In this document: positions 7,858 to 17,481 of the stretch, one piece after another | Layout: every line of letters begins with the position of its first letter | Position numbering within the stretch: position 1 is the first letter of the stretch | Source: JAKVCB01 sp965243695 | GTDB lineage: Bacteria > Planctomycetota > Planctomycetia > Pirellulales > Lacipirellulaceae | Assembly: GCA_965243695.1 (NCBI GenBank) | Contig: CBDEWC010000014.1 | Span: forward strand, 186,001 to 250,000 | DNA length: 64,000 nt | Direction: 5' to 3' | The notes under the pieces: generated by a model | What the model was told of the DNA's origin: nothing | What the model saw: only the letters and a program-made list of their open reading frames with translations | The model's database searches: none | Made by a program: the position numbers and the translations under genes

Positions 7858-8622
7858 TCACCATCGATCGACCGGCCGGTTGAGAATCTCACTCAGAATC
7901 ATCGCCTCGCGAACTCCTTCCGGATTCGTCAACAGCGAAGCCAGACGGCGTGCTACAAGATTCTCGTAGGTACGTTGCTCGTAAGCACCCTCGTGATGCG
8001 TATCCTTCAAAGTTCCCAACTCGCGGGGAAATTTTTTCCCAACGCTTGATTCAAATTTATTCTCGGCGAGGACGATCTCGTCTCCCACGTGTGAAGCCCG
8101 TTCGGCTAACCGTCTCGTATTGACCGATCGCGCCACTTGTTCAGCAAGCGGTTCAGGATCTGCTTGATCAACGATTGGCTCAATCCGAGACAATCGGTCA
8201 CCTTCCTTTCGACGATCCGAACCAAACGGAGGCGCTGCAACCGTTGCTGGATCCTCATCGACCAGAACTTCAATGGCAGGACCGCGACCGGTCGAGCCAG
8301 GTGCCGCCGGTGGAGCAAGGGGCGACTTGCCTGGCCGTTCAGCAGTACCGAAACTGGCCTCGTGGAGCATCGCTTCAACCTGTTGTCGAAGTGAATCGGC
8401 TTGGTCAGCACGTGCCGGCCCGGCCTTTTTCGGAACCTGAGCCTCTTGGCCAGGCGCGACAGGTTGGTGGTGACGTTTGCGGGCTTCGGCCTTCGCAGCT
8501 GCCTTCTTCTTGGCCTCCCCCATTTGCCCCAATACCCAAAAGACCAGAAAAAGTAGTGGGACCACCACACTGAGAATATTGTCTAGCGCGGCCAATGGAG
8601 GTAAGCAAAGAATGTTGGGCAT
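7858..8622 (-). CDS. Membrane-anchored hypothetical protein with charged tail
   Basis: The 254-residue protein has one N-terminal membrane segment (ILSVVVPLLFLVFWVLGQM). An alanine/lysine-rich basic stretch and a long low-complexity Pro/Ala/Glu region follow. The C-terminus is better ordered (ENLVARRLASLLTNPEGVREAMILSEILNRP), with a helical pattern I have seen in conserved planctomycete proteins encoded beside floA. It is the last gene of the minus-strand flotillin/NfeD cluster, 118 bases after floA. No enzyme motif is visible. Confidence 0.7.
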   Translation of the reverse strand: MPNILCLPPLAALDNILSVVVPLLFLVFWVLGQMGEAKKKAAAKAEARKRHHQPVAPGQEAQVPKKAGPARADQADSLRQQVEAMLHEASFGTAERPGKSPLAPPAAPGSTGRGPAIEVLVDEDPATVAAPPFGSDRRKEGDRLSRIEPIVDQADPEPLAEQVARSVNTRRLAERASHVGDEIVLAENKFESSVGKKFPRELGTLKDTHHEGAYEQRTYENLVARRLASLLTNPEGVREAMILSEILNRPVDRW

Positions 8623-8740
8623 AGTCGTGTAATCGTTAACGTTTCCCTTCGGTGACTTCCATGCCTACTTGCCACCCTCGGTTCCTGTTTTCAAACGGCG
8701 ACCTGGGTCGGCGTAAACCGCTGACCCATATCCGACGGTT

Positions 8741-9766
8741 TTACCTGGCGTTGGCCGTGTTACTGGAACCAGCAATTGCACCGCGCATTTCGGTATCGGC
8801 CTGTACGTTCTGCAATCGGTAGTAATCGACGATACCGAGTTTGCCCCCTCGAAAAGCATCGGCCATTGCCTTGGGGACCTCGGCTTCGGCTTCCACCAAC
8901 TTTGCGCGATTCTCTTCGATCGCGGCAATGTTTTCTTGCTCTTTCGAAACGGCCATGGCCCGCCGCCCTTCGGCTTTGGCACGTGCGACGCGTGTATCCG
9001 CCTCGGCCTGATCGGCCAGCAGTCTCGCCCCAATGTTGTCTCCGACATCAATGTCGGCAATATCGATCGATACAATCTCGAAGGCAGTTTGCGAGTCGAG
9101 CCGACGAGCCAAAACAGCTTTGGAAATCCGATCCGGATTCTCCAGCACATCGGCATGGGTCGTCGAAGAACCAATGGCGCTGACGATTCCCTCGCCGACG
9201 CGAGCGATGATTGTTTCTTCGGTTGCCCCGCCAATCAACTGATCAAGATTGGCCCGTACCGTGACGCGAGCTTTCACTTTGAGTTGAATTCCATCTTTGG
9301 CAACCGCGTCGAGCGATGGTCGGTTACTTTCTTTTGCCGGACAATCGATCACGCGGGGGTAAACGCTTGTTTGCACGGCCTCAAGGATATTACGGCCAGC
9401 CAGGTCAATCGCCGTTGCCTGTTTGAATGTCAAGGCGATGATTTTCGCCTTGCGGGCCGCGATCATTGAACGAATCACCAAGGGAACATTGCCCCCAGAC
9501 AAATAGTGCGCTTCGATCGCCCTGGTGGTGAGGCCTTCGTCGGTTTGCAAACCGGCTTGAACGGCCATGATTTTACTGCGCGTGATCAGCGTCGGGTTGA
9601 CTTTGCGAAACGTCATGCGAAGCAAATCGGTAATTCCGATTCCTGCTCCGGTCGTCCAGGACTGAACTAGCAAACTGAAGTACCGCGAAAATACAATCAG
9701 GATCACCAAACAAAAAATGATGAACAGTGATCCAAAAACAATGGCGATCATGTGTTGCTCAAACAT
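8741..9766 (-). CDS. floA: Flotillin-like protein FloA
   Basis: FloA is an SPFH-family scaffold that organises functional membrane microdomains together with NfeD proteins. The 341-residue product has an N-terminal hydrophobic hairpin (IVFGSLFIIFCLVILIVF), then the typical FloA segment LLRMTFRKVNPTLITRSKIMA. The SPFH-type body includes VQTSVYPRVIDCP and a coil of AE repeats (AKAEGRRAMAVSKEQEN, EAEAEVPKAMADAF) near residue 290. It is preceded by two NfeD genes on the same strand, the usual genomic pairing. An in-frame ATG at 9751 is an alternative start. Confidence 0.92.
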   Translation of the reverse strand: MFEQHMIAIVFGSLFIIFCLVILIVFSRYFSLLVQSWTTGAGIGITDLLRMTFRKVNPTLITRSKIMAVQAGLQTDEGLTTRAIEAHYLSGGNVPLVIRSMIAARKAKIIALTFKQATAIDLAGRNILEAVQTSVYPRVIDCPAKESNRPSLDAVAKDGIQLKVKARVTVRANLDQLIGGATEETIIARVGEGIVSAIGSSTTHADVLENPDRISKAVLARRLDSQTAFEIVSIDIADIDVGDNIGARLLADQAEADTRVARAKAEGRRAMAVSKEQENIAAIEENRAKLVEAEAEVPKAMADAFRGGKLGIVDYYRLQNVQADTEMRGAIAGSSNTANAR

Positions 9767-9874
9767 GGGAATTTCACTTTTGCGGCTGCGATCTCAGCGA
9801 AAACGATTCTGGCTAAAACCAGCTATCCTAACTCTTGTACCTCAAATCTTCACGCAATTCAAGTTTTGGCCGTG

Positions 9875-10471
9875 TCATGTTGGGGAATTGTTCAGCCCAT
9901 CAATATCAAGATCTTCAATCCCCAGTTCTTCAATTGGACGCGACAGCAGGGAATCAGGGTCCTCATGAACAGGTCGCTCATGGTCGTTCGCGGGGCGGAC
10001 AACCACCCGGTTGGCACGCACTTCGGTCACCACAACGTATTGATCGGGATCAATAGCCATCCCCTGACTGACGGCATCCACCAATTGGTTATCGATGAGA
10101 ACTGCCCCGGCTGGGAGCATTTTTGAATGGGCAATTCCCACACGGCCGATTAGCGAGCGACGTGGATCTTCTGGTGTCACTTCCTCTTCGGTGGGAGGAT
10201 CTCCCAGAAAGGCTCTTCCCATCGGTGTTATCGGCCAGTACTTAATAGCCACCGCCAAAACCACCGGTACAAGCATCGAAGAAAACAATAGCAACGCCAT
10301 CCCGGCCATCGTACCGTGGTAATAAAATGCCATCCCGATGGCGGCGACGAATGCCGCGCACGAAAGTACGCCCAAAAAGCCTCCTGAAGGGAAGAATACC
10401 TCCAAAACGACCAATGCGCAGCCAGCAGCCAGCAGCAAAATTGACCAAACGATGGGATCTAACGCGTTCAT
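9875..10471 (-). CDS. Short NfeD-family membrane protein
   Basis: The 198-residue product has three to four N-terminal membrane segments (VWSILLLAAGCALVVLEVFF, LSCAAFVAAIGMAFYY, MALLLFSSMLVPVVLAVAI). A C-terminal OB-fold of the NfeD type follows (LIGRVGIAHSKMLPAGAVLI, then VVVTEVRANRVVVRP). It lacks the protease domain, so it corresponds to the NfeD1a/NfeD2-like partner of flotillin. It sits between the large NfeD protease and floA. The ATG at 10471 is chosen; a TTG at 10489 would add six residues. Confidence 0.88.
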   Translation of the reverse strand: MNALDPIVWSILLLAAGCALVVLEVFFPSGGFLGVLSCAAFVAAIGMAFYYHGTMAGMALLLFSSMLVPVVLAVAIKYWPITPMGRAFLGDPPTEEEVTPEDPRRSLIGRVGIAHSKMLPAGAVLIDNQLVDAVSQGMAIDPDQYVVVTEVRANRVVVRPANDHERPVHEDPDSLLSRPIEELGIEDLDIDGLNNSPT

Positions 10472-10661
10472 ATTCGTACGAAGGTGCAAATAGGTGGTCT
10501 CTGCAACCCCATTATACGCGTACGTTCAGACTTGGTGCCATGCCCACTGAATGTGCCATACCCGCTGAATTTGGAACCTGTCTGTTTTTACCCCTGTAGA
10601 CAGTAACAGAGGCCGCGAGAAGAATCCCTGTTCATTTGCCGAGACGGGTCGCCACTGCCCG

Positions 10662-12983
10662 CTAAGCATCAACGGCCCGAACCATGATCCGATTTCCGCG
10701 AGCCATGGTCACCATGACCGACTGGCCTCGATCCATGATGTCACCATCGGCGATCACGTCGACTAGTTGATCGCCTATTTGGGCCTTGCCAGCCGGGAGA
10801 AGATCGGTTGCTGCCGTTCCCTTCTGTCCCACCAGATGAGAAAAGTTGGCAACGCTTTCACGGTTTTGGAGATCTGTGAGTTCTTCATTCTCCGGCGGAT
10901 TGAGCAACAGTTTGTTGAGGATTGGCGCACGCGGCAACCAATACCGCAAGGTAAATACGAGCACCAGGATTCCCGCGCCAGCCCCAACTAAGACAGCCAG
11001 CGAATTGCGAAGTTCAACCAGGTCAGCCTGGCTGTGTGGCAGGACAAAAGTTTGACTGGCCAAAAGCAGGGACAATACAACCATCACTGCACCTCCAATT
11101 CCGAAAATACCTAAGCCTGGCAACACAAAAAATTCCAGTAACAAAAAGAACAGGCCACACGTGAAAAGCAGTATCTCAAGCCAGGTTGCGGTACCATGCA
11201 AAAATTTGCTCCAGAAAAATAGCATGAAAGCTACCGCCGCAACAAATCCTCCAATCCCAAAGCCGGGAGAATGCAATTCTAAATAAATACCCAAGAAACC
11301 GACAACCAACAACATGATTGCCAGGCCAGGCGAAGCAAGTGCTTCCACTAATTCCAATGCCCAGTTGGGTTTGGCAACACGGGGATCTTCCGTCAGTCGA
11401 TAGAGTTTTTTGAATTCATCAAAGTTGTCTACCACCTGCCCCACCAGTCCCAACTGCTGAAGTCGCTGGCTCGTTAGTGTTAAAGGCTCTCCTGCGGGAG
11501 TTAACGTATTCCCCTTTCGCCAATCCTTGGCGTCGGCCAAGGCTTTGGCTTGCTGGGGTGAAAAAAAAGCGGCCTCTCCCGTCTTTTTGTTGGTGTAAAT
11601 GTTGATTTCCAACTGAGGATCGACGAATGCCCTCAACAACGACCAGGTTTGATCGGTCTCTTCGGCCAGCACCCTGATGGGAGCCTCGGCGGCGTCAAGC
11701 GTCTCACGGTCGATCGGATCCGCCCCCACACGCCCCAGACTGGCAGCTGGTTGAACCACCACCTGATCGCAAGCTAAGGCAACCAGCGCTGCCCCACCAC
11801 TGGCTTCGACAGGTATGTAGGCTACGGTACGGGTCTCGGTGGCATCCTGCGATGCGATGGTATCGGCTAATTCCAGGCAGTCTTCCAACGCGCCTCCCCC
11901 GCTGTCAATACGAAAACCAATCCAATTGACGTCGCGCTGATCTTTTTCCATCGCGATCAATGTCTGAACCTGGCCAACCAAACGTGGCGTGATCGGACCA
12001 TCAATGTTGATCATCACCGGGCGCCAATCGCCGGCGAGAGACATGTCCTCTCTGACCGCCTCAGCCGGGAGATCGAGTACCCGAGCCAAAGCAGCACGGT
12101 TTTCCACAATGTACTTTACAAATCCATATTGCCGGCCTTCGCTCCCCGTAAATGAAGCGAGGGCCCCGGTTGGCACCAGGATATCATCGGCAATCACAGT
12201 CTTGTGTTCCTCAAGCGGGGCAACACCGTCGGCTAACACAAATTCAGTCGCCTCTTCGGTCTCAACTTTGTGCAGTTCGAGACGTGGGTCAAGCATGGCC
12301 AGGGCTATCGCTTTGGGGATGGTACGTCGAGCGGCTGCAATCTGCTGGTACAAACTGACGATGACCGGTTCGAGTGGCCGATGCACATCTTCGTCGGCAC
12401 CCGCTGCTCCCAATTCCGCTTTGGGATGCATGACAATTTCCTCACACGCCATGGCAACCAGTACACCGTGTCCCTCAATCGACCGCGGAACGTAGGCAAC
12501 CGTCTTGACTGCCGCCAAATTGCGGTGGGTGGAGAGATAGCGCGCCAGCGACTGAGCCCGTTCGAAGTCACTGCCAACTCCCAGTCCGTCGGAGCGACGC
12601 GCCGGAGAAAGCTCCAGCAACAAGACCGGCCGTCGACCATCCGGCAGGGGGGAACTTGTCAACGCATCAACGGCCCGCTCAATCGCGTTTTTGATATAGG
12701 AGTCGGCATTGCCTGTCAGCGGGAGAGGTACGCGAATTAATTGACCCAGTTGCTGGGCTTCGGGTAGCGACTCGGGCGTGTCTGAATGATCAGGCCCGAG
12801 ATTCGCGTCCGCGCCAACTAAATCGTTGGTCGATTTGAGGGCAATGGCATCGGCCCGCACCCCGCTCGCACAAAGCAAGCAAGCCACCAAAGCCAAACAA
12901 AAGGATGGCAATCTGTGATCGGCGGTATTCAAGTATCGCGTAGGCAAATCGGATTCCATGCCTGTGAACCTCGCAGTTTTCAT
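10662..12983 (-). CDS. NfeD-type membrane protease with duplicated ClpP-like domain
   Basis: The 773-residue protein has an N-terminal export signal (FCLALVACLLCASGVRA), two ClpP/SPP-like domains in tandem, a block of membrane helices and a C-terminal NfeD OB-fold (LVGQKGTAATDLLPAGKAQI). In the second ClpP-like domain EASGGAALVALACD aligns with the nucleophile motif. In the first, the aligned segment is IEGHGVLVAMACEE, with Glu in place of Ser, so that copy is probably inactive. The lysine expected about 40 residues after the serine is not obvious in the second copy either. NfeD1b proteases cleave stomatin/flotillin-type partners; here floA lies two genes downstream. Typical NfeD1b has about 440 residues, so the excess is explained by the duplicated domain. 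Confidence 0.88.
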   Translation of the reverse strand: MKTARFTGMESDLPTRYLNTADHRLPSFCLALVACLLCASGVRADAIALKSTNDLVGADANLGPDHSDTPESLPEAQQLGQLIRVPLPLTGNADSYIKNAIERAVDALTSSPLPDGRRPVLLLELSPARRSDGLGVGSDFERAQSLARYLSTHRNLAAVKTVAYVPRSIEGHGVLVAMACEEIVMHPKAELGAAGADEDVHRPLEPVIVSLYQQIAAARRTIPKAIALAMLDPRLELHKVETEEATEFVLADGVAPLEEHKTVIADDILVPTGALASFTGSEGRQYGFVKYIVENRAALARVLDLPAEAVREDMSLAGDWRPVMINIDGPITPRLVGQVQTLIAMEKDQRDVNWIGFRIDSGGGALEDCLELADTIASQDATETRTVAYIPVEASGGAALVALACDQVVVQPAASLGRVGADPIDRETLDAAEAPIRVLAEETDQTWSLLRAFVDPQLEINIYTNKKTGEAAFFSPQQAKALADAKDWRKGNTLTPAGEPLTLTSQRLQQLGLVGQVVDNFDEFKKLYRLTEDPRVAKPNWALELVEALASPGLAIMLLVVGFLGIYLELHSPGFGIGGFVAAVAFMLFFWSKFLHGTATWLEILLFTCGLFFLLLEFFVLPGLGIFGIGGAVMVVLSLLLASQTFVLPHSQADLVELRNSLAVLVGAGAGILVLVFTLRYWLPRAPILNKLLLNPPENEELTDLQNRESVANFSHLVGQKGTAATDLLPAGKAQIGDQLVDVIADGDIMDRGQSVMVTMARGNRIMVRAVDA

Positions 12984-13157
12984 ACATTTTTGGATCGGAG
13001 AATTATACGTCGGTGCAAATCAAGAGGCAAAACGGTCTCTCAATCGCGGTCAATTTGCTGAGATCGAGGTTAACCCGGGTTTCCGTGCCTAGCCACAACA
13101 GGGTTGAATCTGCCTCGGGATTGAACATTTGTCCACCCTTCCATAAACTCTCCTTCC

Positions 13158-14252
13158 ATGGGGAACTTGAAGCAGAACCGATCGTCACCCAAGGGACGGG
13201 GGGCCAGAATTCAACCTGCCAATCCGTACCTGGCGGTCCGCGAAGAGCCTGATTTGGAGCAGGTCGCCGAAGATTCTGCTTACTTGAACCACCGCCAACG
13301 ACCGCCAACGATTTATCAGCCTGATCAATCGCTATCGATTGTGAGCGAGAACGACAGTCCCGACATTCCATTTCGCTACAGCTTGAATCCTTACCGAGGC
13401 TGCAGCCATGGATGCAGCTATTGCTACGCAAGACCGACCCATGAATACCTCGGCTTGAGCGCGGGCCTCGACTTTGAAACGCGCGTGATGGTGAAAGAAC
13501 GTGCGCCAGAATTGCTCCGTCAATGGCTGGCGCGGCCGCAGTGGAAAGCAGACATGATTAGTTTTTCGGGGATCACCGATTGCTATCAACCGGCCGAGCG
13601 AGAGTTTTTCCTCACCCGCGGTTGTCTTGCCGTTGCAGCCGAGTGCCGACAACCTGTCGGTGTGGTCACCAAAAATGCCCTCGTGAGCCGAGATCTGGAT
13701 CACCTGAGAGTATTGGCAACTCATGACGCGGTCTCGGTTTCGGTCTCGATCACCACGCTTGATACCGATTTGGCCCGCAAAATGGAGCCTCGCACCAGTT
13801 CCCCGGCAGCACGCCTCCGCACCCTCCAAACGTTAAACGAAGCGGGCATTCCCACCAGCGTGGTTTTAGCGCCCGTCATACCTGGCCTCAATGACAGCGA
13901 AATCCCGGCCATTCTCGAAGCGGCCCAAACGGTGGGAACCAGGCGGGCCGCCTACCTGTTGTTGAGGCTCTCCGGCAGTGTTCGCCCGGTGTTTCTGGAT
14001 TGGCTTCATAGCACGCTGCCGGCGCAAGCCGAAAAGGTCGAATCGCGGATTCGGTCGTCCCGCAATGGCCAGCTGAACGACACAACCTTTGGACAACGTC
14101 ACCGCGGCACGGGACCACTGGCGGAACAAATTGCACAAACATTTCAAGTTTTCAGCCGCAAATTCGGTTTTCTCCAGGAACCCCTGGTTCTCAACAGTGG
14201 GGACTTCCGTCCTCCAATGCCAACAACGGGGCAATTGCGACTGTTCCGGTAG
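13158..14252 (+). CDS. PA0069-family radical SAM protein
   Basis: The 364-residue protein has the radical SAM cluster motif CSHGCSYC (Cys82, Cys86, Cys89) in the context NPYRGCxHGCxYCYARPTHE, which identifies the PA0069/Rv2578c group related to spore photoproduct lyase. Other family features are DFETRVMVKE, SGITDCYQPAE, and VVTKNALVSRD. Family members bind 4Fe-4S and cleave SAM, but the substrate is not established; a DNA- or nucleotide-repair role is often guessed. It is divergent from the NfeD protease, with about 175 bases between starts. Confidence 0.88.
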   Translation: MGNLKQNRSSPKGRGARIQPANPYLAVREEPDLEQVAEDSAYLNHRQRPPTIYQPDQSLSIVSENDSPDIPFRYSLNPYRGCSHGCSYCYARPTHEYLGLSAGLDFETRVMVKERAPELLRQWLARPQWKADMISFSGITDCYQPAEREFFLTRGCLAVAAECRQPVGVVTKNALVSRDLDHLRVLATHDAVSVSVSITTLDTDLARKMEPRTSSPAARLRTLQTLNEAGIPTSVVLAPVIPGLNDSEIPAILEAAQTVGTRRAAYLLLRLSGSVRPVFLDWLHSTLPAQAEKVESRIRSSRNGQLNDTTFGQRHRGTGPLAEQIAQTFQVFSRKFGFLQEPLVLNSGDFRPPMPTTGQLRLFR

Positions 14253-14412
14253 CACAGGCTGGGGGTGAGAACTTGTGGAACGGTCCTGCCATTCTTCCCC
14301 AATCTTCAGCGAAAACGAAAAGGCTGGATATTCTCAAAGCCGAACTTCAACCCGTTGCGGGGTGTCTCGGGGGGGGATATGATCGGGGTTTCGCGATTTT
14401 TGAGGGGAATCG

Positions 14413-14946
14413 GTGCCACCAATGCGTCACGTCTTATCAGCCACTGTGCAAAACGTACCGGGAGTTCTCGCCCACGTAGCGGGCATGCTCGCCTCGCGGG
14501 GCTACAACATCGATAGTCTCGCCGTCGGTGAAACGGAAGAACCGGAACTGTCTCGCATGACATTCGTCGTCGTTGGCGACGTTAGCGTGCTCGAACAAGT
14601 CCGCAAGCAACTTGAAAAAATCGTCACCGTGGTTCGTGTTGAGGATGTGAGTGCTCGAGATCATGTCGAACGCGACCTGATGCTCATCAAGGTAAAAGCG
14701 CCTCCCGGAAAGCGGAGTGAAGTTCGCGAGTTAGCCGATGTATTTCGTGGCCGAATTGTGGATGTTTCAGCAGAGGAAGTCACGATCGAAATCTCGGGGC
14801 AGGAACGAAAGATTGAATCCTTTATTGAATTGATGCGTCCGTTTGGAATTACCGAGTTGGTACGAACAGGTCGAATCGCCATGGTTCGCAGCGTGAACCG
14901 ACCAGCCGGTTCCACGGGATTAAAGAAGTACGCTGCCGCCGATTAA
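14413..14946 (+). CDS. ilvN: Acetolactate synthase small (regulatory) subunit
   Basis: IlvN binds the catalytic IlvB subunit and gives valine feedback inhibition in branched-chain amino acid synthesis. The 177-residue product has the N-terminal ACT domain (HVLSATVQNVPGVLAHVAGM, SRGYNIDSLAVG) and the C-terminal domain (ERDLMLIKVKAPPGKRSE). GAGGGGA lies at good distance before the GTG at 14413, so I use that start; an ATG at 14422 is possible. ilvC follows 140 bases downstream. The large subunit gene is not in this window. Confidence 0.93.
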   Translation: MPPMRHVLSATVQNVPGVLAHVAGMLASRGYNIDSLAVGETEEPELSRMTFVVVGDVSVLEQVRKQLEKIVTVVRVEDVSARDHVERDLMLIKVKAPPGKRSEVRELADVFRGRIVDVSAEEVTIEISGQERKIESFIELMRPFGITELVRTGRIAMVRSVNRPAGSTGLKKYAAAD

Positions 14947-15086
14947 CCAGCCTGCTCGACGCGATTTTCAATAAATCTCGTGGCAGCTACAAATCAAACC
15001 GACCACGTTGCCCTTATTCCCCTCACCAATTTTCGTAGTGCTTTTCACAACGACCCCTTCCCCTTATTGAACTGCAAGATTCTACC

Positions 15087-16094
15087 ATGCCAGCAAAGAT
15101 CTACTACGACAGCGACGCCGACTCTTCCGTACTTTCTGACAAAACAGTTGCGATCATCGGTTACGGATCCCAGGGACATGCCCACGCACAAAACTTGCGC
15201 GACAGCGGCGCAAAGGTTCTGGTTGGCCAGCGACCAGGCAGCAAGAACTACGATCTGGCCGTCAGCCATGGCTTCGAACCCGTGAGTGCGTCAGAGGCCG
15301 CCGCGCAGGGTGACGTCGTCAACATTTTGCTGCCCGATGAAGTACAAGGCGAAATTTATCGTGACCACATCCGCGACAACCTCCAGCCGGGCAATGTGCT
15401 GATGTGTTCCCACGGGTTCAATGTCCACTTCGGAGAAGTCCAAGCGCCCGAGGGAGTAGACCTGCTTTTGGTGGCCCCCAAGGGTCCCGGTCACCTGGTT
15501 CGCTCCGAGTTTGAGCAAGGCGGGGGAGTCCCTTGCCTGATCGCCACCAACGAAGGCGCCAGTGATGAAACATTCAAAATTGGCCTGGCTTACGCCAAAG
15601 GCATCGGTGGTGGCCGGGCTGGAGTCATCCACACCACCTTTGCCGAAGAGACCGAAACCGATCTGTTTGGTGAGCAAGTGGTCCTTTGTGGCGGCCTGAG
15701 TGCTCTCATCAAGGCAGGTTTTGAAACGCTCGTCGAAGCCGGCTATCAGCCCGAAATGGCTTATTTTGAGTGTATGCACGAAGTGAAGCTGATTGTCGAC
15801 CTGTTTTACCAGGGTGGTCTCTCCTACATGCGGTATAGCATCAGCAATACTGCAGAGTTCGGCGACTACAGCCGTGGGCCCCGGATTGTGACTGACGAAA
15901 CCAAGGCCGAGATGCAGAAGATCCTTGCCGAAATCAAAAGCGGACAATTCGCCAAGGAATGGCTCGGTGAATACCGAGCTGGTGCTAAAAACTTCAAAGC
16001 CATGCGTAAAGCCGATCATGACCATGGCGTCGAACAGGTGGGCCGCGAACTTCGCAAGCTCATGAGCTGGATCGACGACAAAGAGGTTGATTGA
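15087..16094 (+). CDS. ilvC: Ketol-acid reductoisomerase (class I)
   Basis: IlvC converts acetolactate or acetohydroxybutyrate to the dihydroxy acid using NADPH and Mg2+, the second shared step of valine and isoleucine synthesis. The 335-residue length matches class I enzymes. The Rossmann start AIIGYGSQGHAHAQNLRDSG, the VAPKGPGHLVR segment, the metal-binding ETDLFGEQ and the SNTAEFGDY segment are all present. It follows ilvN in the same orientation, forming the usual ilvNC pair. Confidence 0.96.
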   Translation: MPAKIYYDSDADSSVLSDKTVAIIGYGSQGHAHAQNLRDSGAKVLVGQRPGSKNYDLAVSHGFEPVSASEAAAQGDVVNILLPDEVQGEIYRDHIRDNLQPGNVLMCSHGFNVHFGEVQAPEGVDLLLVAPKGPGHLVRSEFEQGGGVPCLIATNEGASDETFKIGLAYAKGIGGGRAGVIHTTFAEETETDLFGEQVVLCGGLSALIKAGFETLVEAGYQPEMAYFECMHEVKLIVDLFYQGGLSYMRYSISNTAEFGDYSRGPRIVTDETKAEMQKILAEIKSGQFAKEWLGEYRAGAKNFKAMRKADHDHGVEQVGRELRKLMSWIDDKEVD

Positions 16095-16298
16095 GCTCCC
16101 CGCATAAGGCGGTTTTGGTCCTCAACGTTGTCGGCGACGGCAACCAAGGCTGAAAATTCCTGCCTCACCGTAGTCGAGATGAAGCTTTCAATCCCCCCTG
16201 TCGGTGGGCCAGGAATCTGAGTTCGCGGTGGCGATTCCCACCAGAACGAACGACCATGAGTTCGGTTGGCTCAAAAGCAAAAGGTCCAGGACAAAAAA

Positions 16299-17420
16299 AT
16301 GTTCTCACCGTCCACACGTGATACGGATTTCCCCTCACTCGCCGACAAAGTGTATCTCAACACGGCTGCCGAAGGCATTCCTCCCCGGGCAGTCACCGAC
16401 GCCCTCGCCCAATACGCGCAAGACAAACTGCTCGGCATGGACGGTCGCCAGCGCCACGAAGTGCAGTGGCAGCAGGCCAAGGAGCAGATCGCAAAAGCCT
16501 ACAACTTGGCTGCCGACGAGGTCAGCATTTGTTCCTGTTCTTCCGAAGCGTACAACTTGGCTGCCTTGGCAATGAGATTGCGAGAAGGTGACGAGGTAGT
16601 AATCAATGATCTCGACTTTCCCGCCGGAGCAACTCCCTGGCTACAACCAACCTGTCCGGCCAAGGTGAAAGTGTGGCAATCTCGGGAAGGCGCCCTGCGG
16701 GTTGAGGATCTGGTCCCGTTGTTGGGACCAAAAACACGACTGCTCACGGTGTCACTTGTGAGTTTTTTCAACGGCTACAAGATTCCCTTACCCAGCGTTA
16801 TCGAAGCGGTCCGAGACCATTCCGATGCCTTATTGGCGCTTGACGTAACGCAGGCCCTGGGCCGAATTCCCCTCGATCTGACAGGCGTTGATCTGGTGGT
16901 CAGTTCGACCCATAAGTGGATACTTGCCACACACGGTGGCGGATTGGTAGGCGTGCCGGCAGCGCGTGCCCGGGAGTGGACCGTACCGGCCGGAGGCTGG
17001 TTCCATCTACAAAATGCCTTCGAAAACGATCGGTTCGAGCGGGCCGTGAGCAAGCCGGGGGCCGCCAGTTTTACCGTTGGCATGCCCAACTACCCGGCCG
17101 TCTATGCCATCAATGCGGCGCTGAAATACCTCCATTCGATTGGCGTACCGGCGATCGATACGCACGCGCGGCCCCTGGTGCGTGCGTGTCTGGATGGTCT
17201 CAAAAAATTGCCTGTCGAATTAATCACTCCCGATGAGCCCGATGCGGTTGCTGGAATTGTGGCCTTTCGCCATCCCGACGCCGGGCGGATTCATCGCGCG
17301 TTGGACGAAAACCAGATTCACGTAATGTCTCATGCAGGGCGCCTACGGATCGCCATCCACGGCTATAATACGGGTGAAGATGTGGAACGATTTCTGGATG
17401 TCCTGCAAAATGCGCTGTAA
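16299..17420 (+). CDS. Class V aminotransferase-fold PLP enzyme
   Basis: The 373-residue protein has the fold-type I PLP pattern of class V aminotransferases and cysteine desulfurase-like enzymes. Visible features are VYLNTAAEGIPP at the N-terminus, the cofactor aspartate in LLALDVTQALG, and the PLP lysine in SSTHKWILATHGGG. I use the ATG at 16299, which has AGGA upstream; an in-frame TTG at 16266 would add 11 residues. No catalytic desulfurase cysteine loop is evident, so an isopenicillin epimerase-like or aminotransferase role is more likely. The substrate is unknown. It sits between ilvC and an exported glycosidase-like gene. Confidence 0.82.
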   Translation: MFSPSTRDTDFPSLADKVYLNTAAEGIPPRAVTDALAQYAQDKLLGMDGRQRHEVQWQQAKEQIAKAYNLAADEVSICSCSSEAYNLAALAMRLREGDEVVINDLDFPAGATPWLQPTCPAKVKVWQSREGALRVEDLVPLLGPKTRLLTVSLVSFFNGYKIPLPSVIEAVRDHSDALLALDVTQALGRIPLDLTGVDLVVSSTHKWILATHGGGLVGVPAARAREWTVPAGGWFHLQNAFENDRFERAVSKPGAASFTVGMPNYPAVYAINAALKYLHSIGVPAIDTHARPLVRACLDGLKKLPVELITPDEPDAVAGIVAFRHPDAGRIHRALDENQIHVMSHAGRLRIAIHGYNTGEDVERFLDVLQNAL

Positions 17421-17481
17421 CGGTCGACGTCTCTTCGGCGGCTGTTGACCCTGGCGTCTAATCCAACCCGGGAACACGTGT

